Positions 1 through 7,762 of a stretch of DNA of 24,092 nucleotides are shown one piece after another. Positions within the stretch are counted from its first letter, which is position 1. The number at the start of each line of letters is the position of its first letter. The notes below the pieces were generated by a model. The model was given only the letters and a program-made list of their open reading frames with translations. It searched no databases and was not told the origin of the DNA. The stretch covers positions 1 through 24,092 of the forward strand of contig JAVBNO010000087.1 in NCBI GenBank assembly GCA_031551485.1, written 5' to 3'. This stretch comes from JAVBNO01 sp031551485 (GTDB taxonomy: Bacteria; Bacillota; Clostridia; Oscillospirales; Ruminococcaceae). A program made the translations under genes and the position numbers.

Positions 1-580
1 GGAGCTGGTTGATAAAAATACAGCAGCAGTTGGATTTGGAGATGGCGCCCGTCAGTTTGCGCAGCGCCTGGGACATCAACCGGGCCTGAAGCCCCACATG
101 GGTGTCCCCCATTTCCCCTTCAATTTCCGCTTTGGTGACCATGGCGGCCACCGAGTCTACAACAACCACATCGATGGCGCCCGAACGCACCAGCGCTTCG
201 CAAATTTCCAGTGCCTGCTCGCCGGTGTCTGGTTGCGACACCAGCAGCGCGTCGATGTCTACACCCAGATTTTTGGCGTACACAGGGTCAAGGGCGTGCT
301 CGACATCGATGAAGACGGCATCGCCGCCGGCCTTTTGGGCCTCGGCCACCACATGGAGGGCCACCGTCGTTTTACCCGAGCTTTCGGGGCCGAAAACTTC
401 CACAATGCGCCCCCGGGGCACGCCGCCAATGCCCAGCGCCATATCCAGCGACAGGGAACCGGTGGGGATTGCCTCCACATTGAGGGTAGAGTTTTGGCCC
501 AGTTTCATGACCGCGCCTTTGCCAAATTGCTTTTCAATTTGATTGAGCGCCGTTTCCAGCGCCTTCTGCTTGTCCGACAT
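1..580 (-). CDS. recA: Recombinase RecA, N-terminal part (runs off left edge)
   Basis: RecA forms ATP-dependent filaments on single-stranded DNA for homologous recombination and SOS induction. The visible 193 residues hold the N-terminal helix (MSDKQKALETAL), Walker A GPESSGKT at about 64-71, the catalytic glutamate region DVEHALDP at about 92-99, Walker B VVVVDS at about 138-143 and the start of the conserved FINQL motif. About 150 C-terminal residues lie outside the window. The ATG at 578-580 is preceded by GGAGGT with 7 nt spacing. The segment before FINQL reads SNCCC, three consecutive cysteines where RecA usually has T/V residues. It lies downstream of, and in the same direction as, the ECF gene, but has its own promoter. 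Identification is secure. Confidence 0.98.
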   Translation of the reverse strand, partial: MSDKQKALETALNQIEKQFGKGAVMKLGQNSTLNVEAIPTGSLSLDMALGIGGVPRGRIVEVFGPESSGKTTVALHVVAEAQKAGGDAVFIDVEHALDPVYAKNLGVDIDALLVSQPDTGEQALEICEALVRSGAIDVVVVDSVAAMVTKAEIEGEMGDTHVGLQARLMSQALRKLTGAISKSNCCCIFINQL

Positions 581-648
581 ACTGTCTTACCTCCGCACGA
601 ATTGTGATACCCTGCCCCTGTACTGAATACTCTCTCTATTTGAACCTT

Positions 649-677
649 ATTATATACCGCCGCGGCGGTAAAAGCAA
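649..677 (-). promoter_or_regulatory. recA promoter with palindromic spacer
   Basis: On the minus strand a TTGCTT -35 (672-677) and a perfect TATAAT -10 (649-654) are separated by 17 bp. The spacer holds the perfect 16-bp palindrome TACCGCCGCGGCGGTA (655-670). A repressor bound there would block RNA polymerase. It does not resemble the Gram-positive LexA box GAAC-N4-GTTC, and none was seen upstream of recA. The palindrome also lies 18 bp past the stop of the upstream ECF gene, so it could act as a short terminator stem instead. Confidence 0.75.
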
Positions 678-687
678 TTGAGCGCCA

Positions 688-1320
688 TTAGGTTGACGCC
701 CGATTGATAAAGCGCAAAATGGGTTGGGCCAACGCCACCGTAATAATGGCGGCCACAACGGCCTCGATGACGCCGTTAAAGGAGACAATGCCCATCAGCG
801 CGGTGAACAAACCGCTGAGGGGGATGTTTTTGGCGGCGGCATATCCTTCGCCAAAGAAAACATAAATGCCTCCCAGTACCAGCACCGTATTGGTCATTGA
901 CCCCAGCAGCCCTGCGGCGATGCAGGCGCCGACTTTGCTTTTATCGAAGGAGGCCACAAAACGGAATACCCAACCAGCCACCACGCCGATGAGGATGCGC
1001 GGCACCAGGGCGATGAGGAGACTGTAGCCGTTGCCCTGGGTGGCGCCCACGCTGTAAAAAGGGGAAAAAACAAAGGAAGTAACTGTGGGTGTGATGGTGT
1101 TGATGACGATGCTGGTGAGGCCAAAAAGGCCGCCCAAAATTGCCCCGGCCATCGGCCCCAGCACAATGCCGCCGATGATGACGGGGATGTGGATGGTGGT
1201 GGCCCGCACCACGCCCACCGGAATATAACCCAAGGGGGTGAACGCGAGAATGATTTCGATGGCGGCCAACAGCGACAGCTGGACCAGATACTGCGTCGAG
1301 GGATGTCTGTTGTCTTGCAT
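688..1320 (-). CDS. ECF transporter S component (substrate-binding membrane subunit)
   Basis: Energy-coupling factor transporters import vitamins or other micronutrients; the S component is the membrane protein that binds the substrate and docks on a shared EcfA-EcfA'-EcfT module. The 210-residue protein is nearly all hydrophobic, with about six membrane segments, and carries the family-typical stretch HIPVIIGGIVLGPMAG followed by GLFGLTS in its N-terminal half. The ATG at 1320 is preferred over an upstream GTG (1329) because AAGGAG lies 8 nt before it, whereas the GTG overlaps that site. No EcfA or EcfT gene is nearby, as expected for a group II system. The substrate cannot be told from sequence; a pantothenate-type (PanT-like) transporter is one possibility. 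Family call is firm, substrate unknown. Confidence 0.88.
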   Translation of the reverse strand: MQDNRHPSTQYLVQLSLLAAIEIILAFTPLGYIPVGVVRATTIHIPVIIGGIVLGPMAGAILGGLFGLTSIVINTITPTVTSFVFSPFYSVGATQGNGYSLLIALVPRILIGVVAGWVFRFVASFDKSKVGACIAAGLLGSMTNTVLVLGGIYVFFGEGYAAAKNIPLSGLFTALMGIVSFNGVIEAVVAAIITVALAQPILRFINRAST

Positions 1321-1399
1321 GGGGTTCACTCCTTAAATATGACGGCCCAAGGGCCAAGGCCTTGTTAAAAAAACAAAGACCGTGCTTTTGATTTTTATT

Positions 1400-1408
1400 A
1401 GTATAGCA
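1400..1408 (-). promoter_or_regulatory. Extended -10 promoter for the ECF gene
   Basis: The minus strand reads TGCTATACT, an extended -10 element (TG-n-TATACT), about 80 nt upstream of the ECF start codon. The -35 region is poor. The short leader (about 1321-1393) contains GC-rich self-complementary sequence around GGCCCTTGGGCC, but no riboswitch class was recognised. Confidence 0.5.
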
Positions 1409-1531
1409 TATTTAAGGCAATTTTACAGCAAAAGTTACAAAGATATATCCCGCAGCTTGCACAGCCGCACAAAGAAAAAAGCGCCGAATACACTGATAAT
1501 GTAATCATAACGGAGAAAGGACTCGAAGTGA

Positions 1532-2221
1532 ATGGAAATTGTTTATGTTTACAACGACCAAAGTAATTTGGTGGAGAAATATGAAAAAGATTTAGGCGAT
1601 GCCATGCCCTATGTGGAGGGGCGTACATTGACCGTGCGGGAGTTTAAAGGGGCTTCTTGCTCCCCGGTGCTGTGGACCGATCGCCGGGCTCTGGTGGCCT
1701 GGAATAAAACCCGCCTGGCTTACGGCGCGCCGATTCCCCTGTGGTACGCGTTTAAACGCATTTGGGAAGGGGGGCATACCGGCTCGTCTCAACACTATGC
1801 CGGGGTGGCTTTTGATGTAGGCCAGACTCTTACCGCCGCCCAGCGGCAAAAAATTTACAACACTGCCGTCGCCACCGGCGCCTGGGGGTATGTAGAGCCG
1901 CTGTCGATGACTCCCGGATGGGTGCATATGGACCGGCGCACCGGCGTCCCCGCCTGCGCGGTGGGGGGATATCCCGCCATACGGCAAGGGAGCAAAGGCG
2001 TCTATGTGTTTGTGATGCAAGATGCGCTGAATGCTTTGGGCTTTACCGGGGGCGGATTGGACGGCATCTTTGGCCCCAAAATGGCCGACGCCGTTCGCCG
2101 GTTTCAGCAAACCGTAGGCCTTGCCCCCGACGGCGTTGTGGGTTGCGCCACATGGCAAGCGATTGTACAGCGGGTGTTGGACATAGGACAAACGCCCACC
2201 GTAGTGGGGAAATGCGTATAA
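1532..2221 (+). CDS. M15-type peptidase with C-terminal peptidoglycan-binding domain
   Basis: Probable D,D- or L,D-carboxypeptidase/endopeptidase acting on peptidoglycan stem peptides. Residues about 60-135 carry the zinc-peptidase pattern SSQHYAGVAFD (His88, Asp95) and WVHMD (His132), matching the H-x6-D and late-His ligands of the M15/VanY-like fold. Residues about 147-213 are a PG_binding_1 domain with the typical RQGSKG start and the LDGIFGPKMADAVRRFQ core. No signal peptide or membrane segment is present, as in spore-compartment or phage-type lysins. The ATG at 1532 is preceded by GGAGAAAGGA. It stands alone, with a terminator at 2269-2296. Alternatives are a spore-cortex-associated enzyme or a domesticated endolysin; no phage genes flank it. 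Confidence 0.82.
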   Translation: MEIVYVYNDQSNLVEKYEKDLGDAMPYVEGRTLTVREFKGASCSPVLWTDRRALVAWNKTRLAYGAPIPLWYAFKRIWEGGHTGSSQHYAGVAFDVGQTLTAAQRQKIYNTAVATGAWGYVEPLSMTPGWVHMDRRTGVPACAVGGYPAIRQGSKGVYVFVMQDALNALGFTGGGLDGIFGPKMADAVRRFQQTVGLAPDGVVGCATWQAIVQRVLDIGQTPTVVGKCV

Positions 2222-2268
2222 AAAGGCCACATTTGCCATTGGGGGCAGCCCCAAATGTACGGCCGGCA

Positions 2269-2296
2269 AAAAGTCCCGGTGTACACCGGGACTTTT
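2269..2296. terminator. Perfect-palindrome terminator
   Basis: Arms AAAAGTCCCGGT and ACCGGGACTTTT flank a 4-nt GTAC loop, giving a 12-bp stem ending in TTTT on either strand. It sits 48 nt after the M15 peptidase stop. Confidence 0.8.
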
Positions 2297-2857
2297 GTGC
2301 GAAACAGAAATGGACCGATGGCTGCAAAGTGTTTCCTGCAATGATCTGTTTTCCAATTTTTGTTTAATATATAAAATTATATACTAACTGGAAAAAGAAA
2401 ATTATAAGTATAAATATAATAAATTATTCAACAAGTATATTTCTTTCAGTATATTATTTACAATTTATACAAATACTAATCAACATTTGAATAAAACCGC
2501 AATTTTCCCCTTGTTTCGTATCTTTTTACAAAATACTTTTCGTATTATTTTATTATATTTTTCAGTTTACAATATTTTACTAATTGGATATATTTTCTAA
2601 ATATTTACAAATAATATAAATATACTTTATGTTAATTATTAAAATGAAATACTATTAGGAATATTTGAGATTTTGGGCAACCCAGCCCGCATAAAAACGC
2701 AAATTCTTGCCTTCAAATCTCGCTCTCTTCACGGGCATTCCAAAGTATTACGAATAGTATATTAAATATAAAATACACTAATATTCAACTTTATTTCCGA
2801 TGTTTCGCGGTTGCGATCACGATCAATTCGCCATAAAATCGCATTTTCCGGTAGCTG
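2297..2857. other. AT-rich gene desert with one GC-richer island
   Basis: This interval lies between two gene 3' ends and is extremely AT-rich (about 2345-2655 and 2745-2800), unlike the rest of the window. A GC-richer island at about 2655-2740 has complementary arms (GAGATTT/AAATCTC and GGCAA/TTGCC, 2666-2721). It is also open on the minus strand for a 27-codon frame (2738 down to 2655, starting MPVKRARFEGKN and ending LKYS). No good ribosome binding site precedes that ATG. It may be a gene remnant, a structured RNA or a tiny gene; no known family was recognised. Confidence 0.5.
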
Positions 2858-4246
2858 TCAGGGAGTTCGGCGTAACCCATCCGACAGGGCGGCAGACAAG
2901 TCATATACCCACTGGACAATCCGGTCTCCTTCGGCCCCGAAAACAGGGGTGGGTTGATAATCATTGCGGTCGCCGGAGGAGGACATGTGGCAAGGGATGA
3001 GCATGATGGTTTGGGGGGTGACGACACCGTCTTTGAGGGAAAAGCTTTGGCGGAAGATCATCGTTTCCATCTGCTTGCATTCCTCGTCGCCGCCAAAGGC
3101 GAAATTACCCAGTGAATAGAGAATGGTTCTGCCTTTGTAGATCTCCACCCCCTGGAGGACGTGGGGATGATGGCCGATGACCAGATCGGCCCCGGTGTCT
3201 ACCGCCAGACGGGCTGTGGCTTGCTGGTATGCATTGGCCTCGTTGGCGTATTCAAGCCCCCAATGAAAGCTGACCACCACCATAACAGCGCCCTTTTGCC
3301 GGGCCGTGGCGATATCCCGGGCAAGGGCCTCGGTCATATCCGGTTCGGCATTGACCATTTCGTAACCGATAAAAGCGACTTTGCCGTCCGGCGTTTCGGC
3401 GTAATGAATAAGTTCCCGCCCGTAATAGGCCACGCCGGTGGCATCCAGCGCCGCCATGGTGTCGGTGTAGCCCTCGTCCTTATAATCATAGGTGTGGTTG
3501 TTGGCCAGATTAACCAGCTCCACATTCCCGTTGGCAAACATTTGGGCATAGGCAGCCGGCCCTTTAAAGCGAAAGCGCTTTTCGGCCATGTCGTTGCTTT
3601 CGGTAAAGGTGCCTTCGCAGTTAAGGACTGTGACGGTATCGTTGGCAAAAAAAGGGGTGCATTTCGCCAAAGGAAAGGCCAAATTCCGCCCTTGCCTGTC
3701 AAACTCGGCAGCAAAAGAGTATTTCGGCGCAACCTCGGGATATTGGCCGAAAGTGCAGTCCCCCGCCGCCGTAATGCTGATAAGGCCTTCCGCCGTTTCG
3801 GCCCTGCAGGTGGCCCGCATGGCGCAGGCGGCCAGCGCCAGAGAAGCCGGGGCGGGGTTGCAGTCAGCAGCGAAAGCGGCACCGCTTTGGCCGATGCTCC
3901 GGGTGGGGGAATCGTCCAGACCCAACAGCTGAATTTGGCGCAAGCCCCCCCCAAAGGTGACGCTGCCCTCCCGGGCGTTCAAGAGGAGAGCAACCAGGGC
4001 ACGCTCGCCTGCATTGCCCTTTGTGGCCTCCAGATGGGCCAGAAAGCCCGCGATGTTGCCGTCCCCCCCCGTTTGAATCAGCTGCGTCAGCAGCGCATCC
4101 AGCGAAGGGGGCACCGGTTCGGAGGGCGGAAGCGAAGGGACGGACGCCGCAGAAGCGGGTGGAAGGGACGGTGTGGACCGGGGCGCACAGCCCATGGAAA
4201 GCAACAGCAAAATACAGCACAAAAGGGCCGATAAAACGCGCTTCAT
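2858..4246 (-). CDS. CapA-family (PGA_cap) metallophosphatase-like probable lipoprotein
   Basis: CapA/PgsA-family proteins have a calcineurin-like fold and take part in poly-gamma-glutamate capsule formation or other envelope functions. The 462-residue protein starts with a signal peptide and a probable lipidation site at Cys20 (LSMGC; Ser at -3 is not ideal), then a Pro/Ser-rich linker. The CapA domain begins near residue 158 with GDCTFG (161-167), NCEGT (209-213), NLANNHTYDY (246-255), SFHWGLEY (326-333) and GADLVIGHHPHVLQG (352-366). About 100 residues between linker and domain have no recognised function. The start at 4246 is preferred over one at 4351 because GGGGGAG precedes it, it begins the signal peptide, and a strong promoter lies between the two. 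No capB/capC genes are nearby, so it is probably not part of a capsule operon. Confidence 0.9.
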   Translation of the reverse strand: MKRVLSALLCCILLLLSMGCAPRSTPSLPPASAASVPSLPPSEPVPPSLDALLTQLIQTGGDGNIAGFLAHLEATKGNAGERALVALLLNAREGSVTFGGGLRQIQLLGLDDSPTRSIGQSGAAFAADCNPAPASLALAACAMRATCRAETAEGLISITAAGDCTFGQYPEVAPKYSFAAEFDRQGRNLAFPLAKCTPFFANDTVTVLNCEGTFTESNDMAEKRFRFKGPAAYAQMFANGNVELVNLANNHTYDYKDEGYTDTMAALDATGVAYYGRELIHYAETPDGKVAFIGYEMVNAEPDMTEALARDIATARQKGAVMVVVSFHWGLEYANEANAYQQATARLAVDTGADLVIGHHPHVLQGVEIYKGRTILYSLGNFAFGGDEECKQMETMIFRQSFSLKDGVVTPQTIMLIPCHMSSSGDRNDYQPTPVFGAEGDRIVQWVYDLSAALSDGLRRTP

Positions 4247-4276
4247 ACCGCTCCCCCTTTCTTTGGGAATAAAACC

Positions 4277-4305
4277 AGTATAAAGAATCCCGCCTGCCCT
4301 GTCAA
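4277..4305 (-). promoter_or_regulatory. Promoter of the CapA-family gene
   Basis: Consensus TTGACA (4300-4305) and TATACT (4277-4282) on the minus strand with 17-bp spacing, about 30 bp upstream of the chosen start. It rules out the longer upstream reading-frame start at 4351. Confidence 0.85.
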
Positions 4306-4383
4306 AGGGTGTTTGATGAATTATTTTAATGAATTTTCGAATTTTTTTCATGTGTATTTAAGGAAATATTAAGATATGTGGCC

Positions 4384-4412
4384 TTGTCTTGTCAAAAAGA
4401 GGATGGTATAAT
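4384..4412 (+). promoter_or_regulatory. Promoter of the zinc-ribbon/TM2 gene
   Basis: TTGTCT (4384-4389), 17-bp spacer and a perfect TATAAT (4407-4412), about 80 bp before the start codon. The leader holds a small GCGCC-TGT-GGCGC hairpin (4461-4473) just upstream of the AGAAGGGA ribosome binding site. Confidence 0.8.
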
Positions 4413-4490
4413 AGCTGTTAAGAAATGGAATTGCATTGTGATGATGCGTAAGAAAATAGGGCGCCTGTGGCGCAGAAGGGATAGTTCAGT

Positions 4491-5012
4491 ATGTATTGTC
4501 AAAACTGCTCGGCACCGGTTGCTCCGGGCTCTACTTTTTGCAACGCTTGCGGCGCACCGGTAGGCGCGGGCAACAAATTTTGTGGTAACTGCGCATGGCC
4601 CCGGGATCCCAAAGAAACGGCCTGCTCCCGTTGTGGCACCCCTTTGACCGGCAGCGCTTCGTTTAAAAGCGCAGCGCCCATTCCCGGAGGGCAACCGGGC
4701 GGGCAATATGTCCCGCCGGGACAAGCGCCCCAGGGCGGCCAGCCGTCAGAAAACCCCGCTTATGTCAACGTGACCGGCGGTACCCAGAAGTCGAAAGTGT
4801 TGGCCGGCGTATTGGGCATTATCCTGGGCTGCTTCGGTGTCCACAATTTCTATTTGGGGTACACGGCCAAAGCGGTCACCCAACTGCTGATTACGGTGTT
4901 GACCTGCGGCATTGGCGCCATTGGTACCTCCATTTGGGGCCTTGTGGAAGGCATTATGATTTTAAACGGCAATATTAACGTGGATGCCTCGGGCATGCCG
5001 CTGGGCGACTAA
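4491..5012 (+). CDS. Double zinc-ribbon TM2 domain membrane protein
   Basis: The 173-residue protein has eight cysteines in four CxxC knuckles (3/6, 17/20, 31/34, 45/48), which form two zinc ribbons. A Gly/Pro/Gln-rich linker (about 60-95) follows, then a TM2 domain (about 100-160) with the signature GCFGVHNFYLG and two membrane helices. The linker suggests a cytosolic zinc-ribbon head tethered to the membrane. TM2 proteins of this type are common in Firmicutes, but their role is not established. It is monocistronic, with its own promoter and a strong terminator directly after it. Confidence 0.9.
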   Translation: MYCQNCSAPVAPGSTFCNACGAPVGAGNKFCGNCAWPRDPKETACSRCGTPLTGSASFKSAAPIPGGQPGGQYVPPGQAPQGGQPSENPAYVNVTGGTQKSKVLAGVLGIILGCFGVHNFYLGYTAKAVTQLLITVLTCGIGAIGTSIWGLVEGIMILNGNINVDASGMPLGD

Positions 5013-5026
5013 AATAATACGCACAG

Positions 5027-5056
5027 GGCGGGGATGGCGACATCCCCGCCTTTTTT
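5027..5056 (+). terminator. Rho-independent terminator of the TM2 gene
   Basis: GGCGGGGATG and CATCCCCGCC form a 10-bp stem with a GCGA loop, followed by TTTTTT. Confidence 0.95.
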
Positions 5057-5103
5057 GTGTTGGAACAACTCTGGTTAGGCATAAGCTCCAATAGCGCCTT
5101 AGC

Positions 5104-5362
5104 AATGAAAAAAGTTGGTACCGATATCAAAAAGAAACAAAGTAGATACATAGCCGCTCCGGCAAACATCTAGCATGTCGCTCTAGCCGCGACCGGCTCA
5201 TACTTTTTGGCGCAAAAAGTATGCAAAAACATTTTTCGGGGGAACCCACATGGTTTCCCCTCGCCCCATCCTTAGGGCGAGAACACAGGTACACAGAAAA
5301 CGTCCAGCCTGGCCGGAAAACAACTTTGGCTCCGCTTTAGGCGTGCAAAGCGTGAAGAAAAA
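5104..5362 (+). repeat. Dispersed hairpin-rich repeat, copy A
   Basis: One of four copies in the window (others at 10206-10363, 10364-10613 and 20428-20680). Shared blocks, in order: a GATACCGATAT-like start; GCCGCTCCGGC; an ACATCTAGCATGTC dyad; GCCGCGACCGGC; hairpin CATACTTTTT/AAAAAGTATG (5199-5223); hairpin of about GGGGAAACC/GGTTTCCCC (5238-5260); hairpin CTCGCCC/GGGCGAG (5259-5281); and a TGCAAAGCGTGAAGAA-like end. Ends are approximate; no clear terminal inverted repeats or target duplications were found. It lies between the TM2 terminator and the ilvE promoter. Confidence 0.88.
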
Positions 5363-5450
5363 ACGGCCTTGGCCAAGCAAATAAACCCGGTTGAACCTCC
5401 CGTGGATATGCCTTCGTCAAGCCGGATTGGCGCCAATGGCGATTCCGCTC
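5363..5450. other. Remaining intergenic DNA before the ilvE promoter
   Basis: With the repeat, this completes a 519-bp stretch without a gene (5013-5531). It contains short palindromes (GGCCTTGGCC, TTGGCGCCAA) but no convincing gene, T-box or riboswitch. Confidence 0.5.
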
Positions 5451-5479
5451 TTGCACATGACGACGGATGATGTTAGAAT
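5451..5479 (+). promoter_or_regulatory. Promoter of ilvE
   Basis: TTGCAC (5451-5456) and TAGAAT (5474-5479) with 17-bp spacing, ending 52 bp before the ilvE start codon. Confidence 0.65.
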
Positions 5480-5531
5480 AGAAAGAAGATTTTTTGAGAT
5501 ATGGGGACTGCCCCGGGAAGGATGCTGCCAA

Positions 5532-6599
5532 ATGAACCTGCGCATTGAACTGACAAAAACCCCAAAACCAAAGCCTGCCGACGAATCCAAACTGGGGTTT
5601 GGCGCCTTTTTTACCGATCACATGATGTTGATGAATTATACGGAAGACAAAGGCTGGCATGACCCGCGAATTGTACCTTTTGGTCCGATTCCCATGTCCC
5701 CTGCTTCCTCCTGCCTGCACTATGCCCAAGAGGTGTTTGAAGGCTTGAAAGCTTACCGCGATGAAGACGGCAACGTTCGACTTTTTCGCCCCGACGAAAA
5801 CTTTCGCCGCCTGAACAATTCCAACCGGCGGTTGTGCATTCCCGAAATTGACGAGGCATTTGCTTTGTCCTCGCTGATGGAGCTTTTGCGCATTGAGAAA
5901 GACTGGGTGCCCAAGATGAAAGACGCCTCTTTGTACATCCGCCCTTTCATTATGGCGGTTGACGAGAAGCTGGGCGTACATCCGGCCCATAATTATATTT
6001 ACTGTGTCATCCTTTCGCCCTCCGGCGCTTATTACGCCACCGGGCTGAATCCCATAAGCATTTATGTGGAAAATGAGTATGTGCGGGCCGTGCGGGGCGG
6101 CATTGGCTTTGCCAAGACCGCCGGCAACTACGCCGCCTCTTTAAAAGCCCAGGAGAAGTCCGAGGCCGAAGGATATGCTCAGGTGTTGTGGCTGGACGGC
6201 GTAGAGCAGAAATATATTGAAGAAGTGGGCTCGATGAACGTCTTCTTCGTCATTGGCGATGAAGTGGTCACCCCTGCCCTTTCCGGCAGCATTTTACCCG
6301 GCATCACCCGTATGTCGGCCATGGAACTGCTGCGCAGCTGGGGCGTGAAGGTAAGCGAGCGGCGCATTGATGTAAACGAGCTGGTGGAGGCCAACCAAAA
6401 AGGGCTGCTGAAAGAGATTTTCGGCACCGGCACCGCCGCCGTCATCTCCCCCGTGGGCAAGCTGAAATATGGCGACACCGTCATGACCATCAACGACAAC
6501 AAGATTGGCGCATTATCTCAAAAGCTGTACAACAGCCTGACCGACATCCAGTGGGGCCGCGCGAATGGCCCCGAGGGCTGGAGTGTCGTGGTGGGGTAA
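5532..6599 (+). CDS. ilvE: Branched-chain amino acid aminotransferase (fold type IV, PLP)
   Basis: Catalyses the reversible transamination between 2-oxo acids and leucine, isoleucine and valine with glutamate, using pyridoxal phosphate in the cytosol. The 355-residue length is typical of the longer BCAT group. Motifs include FEGLKAYR (69-76), FRPDENFRRLN (85-95), YIRPF (135-139), the PLP lysine Lys195 in GIGFAKTAGNYAAS, YIEEVGSMNVFF (228-239) and FGTGTAAVISPV near the C terminus. The start at 5532 is chosen because GAAGGA precedes it and homology begins there; a longer open frame from 5391 overlaps the promoter. It has its own promoter and terminator, so it is probably monocistronic. Other ilv/leu genes are not in the window. 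Confidence 0.96.
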   Translation: MNLRIELTKTPKPKPADESKLGFGAFFTDHMMLMNYTEDKGWHDPRIVPFGPIPMSPASSCLHYAQEVFEGLKAYRDEDGNVRLFRPDENFRRLNNSNRRLCIPEIDEAFALSSLMELLRIEKDWVPKMKDASLYIRPFIMAVDEKLGVHPAHNYIYCVILSPSGAYYATGLNPISIYVENEYVRAVRGGIGFAKTAGNYAASLKAQEKSEAEGYAQVLWLDGVEQKYIEEVGSMNVFFVIGDEVVTPALSGSILPGITRMSAMELLRSWGVKVSERRIDVNELVEANQKGLLKEIFGTGTAAVISPVGKLKYGDTVMTINDNKIGALSQKLYNSLTDIQWGRANGPEGWSVVVG

Positions 6600-6629
6600 C
6601 GCTACGGCAACATGAATAGGCGACGATGA

Positions 6630-6651
6630 GGGCGGGGTGACCCGCCCTTTT
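6630..6651 (+). terminator. Terminator after ilvE
   Basis: GGGCGGG and CCCGCCC form a 7-bp GC stem with a GTGA loop followed by TTTT. Confidence 0.85.
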
Positions 6652-6697
6652 CAATTTTGGGGGCGGCTGCCCCATTGAGAATGGAAATGGATGACCT

Positions 6698-7615
6698 GTG
6701 ATGAATGAGATTGCCCGGCGCATACAATTTCATATTGCGCCCGAGGACGAAGGCAAGACGGTGGAGCAATTCCTCCGGTGGAAAATGGGCATTTCCCGCA
6801 AGGTGGTGGTAAGCCTGAAACACCGCCCCGGCGGTCTTTTGAAAAACGGCGTTCATGTGCGCACCATTGATCCTTTGCAGGCCGGGGACCTGTTGGAGCT
6901 GAACCTGCCCCAAATTCCCGCTGTCAAAGGCCGCCGGAAAAGCGATATCGAGGTGGACATTTTATATGAAGACGACGATGTCATTGTCTACAATAAGCCC
7001 GCGAATATGCCCTGTCACACCTCCGGCAGCCATTGGAACCACACCTTGGCCAATGTGTGGGCCGCCCACTGCGAAAAACTGGGCCTGCTCTCCCCATTTC
7101 GGCCTATTAACCGGTTGGACAAGGACACCACCGGCGCCGTGGTTGCCGCCAAAAACCAGCTGGCCGGCGGCAAGCTTTGGAAGGCAGTCGCCAAAGTTTA
7201 CATCGGCATTGTGGAAGGGGTGCTGCTGGACAAGGCGGGCACGGTAAATTTGCCCATTGACCGCATGGCTCCCCTGGAGCAGCGGCGGGTCGTTTGCGCC
7301 CAGGGTCAGCCCGCCGTCACCCATTACGAGGTGCTGGCCATCGCCCCTGATGAAAGTTGCAGCCTGGTGGCTTTTCGGCTGGAGACCGGGCGCACCCACC
7401 AGATTCGGGTGCATATGTCCCATATGGGGCATCCTTTGGCTGGCGACAGCCTGTATGGCAAAAGCGGCACCTTGATGACAAGGCAGGCCCTGCACTGCCG
7501 GCAGGTTGCATTCCCCCACCCGGTGACCGGCAAGCAGGTTCGGGTGACGGCCCCCTACCCCGCCGATTTTGCCGAGGCCATGCAGATTCATCAATTGAAT
7601 AAAAATTCATTATAA
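6698..7615 (+). CDS. RluA-family RNA pseudouridine synthase
   Basis: Isomerises uridine to pseudouridine in rRNA or tRNA. The 305-residue protein has an N-terminal S4-like segment (about 15-75), then the catalytic domain with RPINRLDKDTTG, where Asp141 is the expected nucleophile. VYIGIVEG and RTHQIRVHMSHMGHPLAGDSLYG complete the fold. Length and order match RluC/RluD-type enzymes; the target uridine cannot be predicted. The start is uncertain: GTG at 6698 or ATG at 6701, both with only a weak GGA upstream. It follows the ilvE terminator, so a promoter between 6652 and 6697 or read-through is needed. Confidence 0.93.
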   Translation: MMNEIARRIQFHIAPEDEGKTVEQFLRWKMGISRKVVVSLKHRPGGLLKNGVHVRTIDPLQAGDLLELNLPQIPAVKGRRKSDIEVDILYEDDDVIVYNKPANMPCHTSGSHWNHTLANVWAAHCEKLGLLSPFRPINRLDKDTTGAVVAAKNQLAGGKLWKAVAKVYIGIVEGVLLDKAGTVNLPIDRMAPLEQRRVVCAQGQPAVTHYEVLAIAPDESCSLVAFRLETGRTHQIRVHMSHMGHPLAGDSLYGKSGTLMTRQALHCRQVAFPHPVTGKQVRVTAPYPADFAEAMQIHQLNKNSL

Positions 7616-7647
7616 ATGAATAAAACTGAATTTTTTTCGAAAAATGC

Positions 7648-7675
7648 TTGCTTTTTTTGCATAATCGTGTATAAT
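7648..7675 (+). promoter_or_regulatory. Promoter of the amino-acid ABC transporter operon
   Basis: TTGCTT (7648-7653) and a perfect TATAAT (7670-7675) with 16-bp spacing, about 90 bp before the binding-protein gene. The leader carries a hairpin with arms CGGTTG/CAACCG (7689-7709). No recognised riboswitch. Confidence 0.82.
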
Positions 7676-7762
7676 ACTTGCAAGAGGCCGGTTGCAGATG
7701 TGACAACCGCGCCATCATACACGCAGATATAGAATTTGTTGTTTTGGTAGGAGGAAATACAT

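Noticed and set aside
98..607. Two plus-strand open frames over recA
   Set aside because: Antisense shadows of the recA coding region.
2655..2740. Known riboswitch (for example c-di-GMP class) in the AT-rich region
   Set aside because: The folded island lacks the conserved core of any class I recognise and has no gene downstream in a suitable orientation.
3161..4234. Plus-strand 357-codon open frame
   Set aside because: Mirror of the CapA-family gene; composition is low-complexity basic/glycine-rich and no homology is recognisable.
4247..4351. Longer N terminus for the CapA-family protein
   Set aside because: It would start upstream of a consensus promoter and put extra residues before a clear signal peptide.
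5198..5380. Small proteins containing PKNVFAYFLRQK (also around 10.2 kb and 20.4 kb)
   Set aside because: The shared peptide is just the translated hairpin repeat; copies differ in frame context and lack ribosome binding sites.
5391..5531. Longer N terminus for IlvE
   Set aside because: The frame runs through the promoter, and family homology and a ribosome binding site begin at 5532.
5363..5531. T-box or other amino-acid leader before ilvE
   Set aside because: No T-box sequence, specifier hairpin or leader peptide; a plain promoter explains the region.
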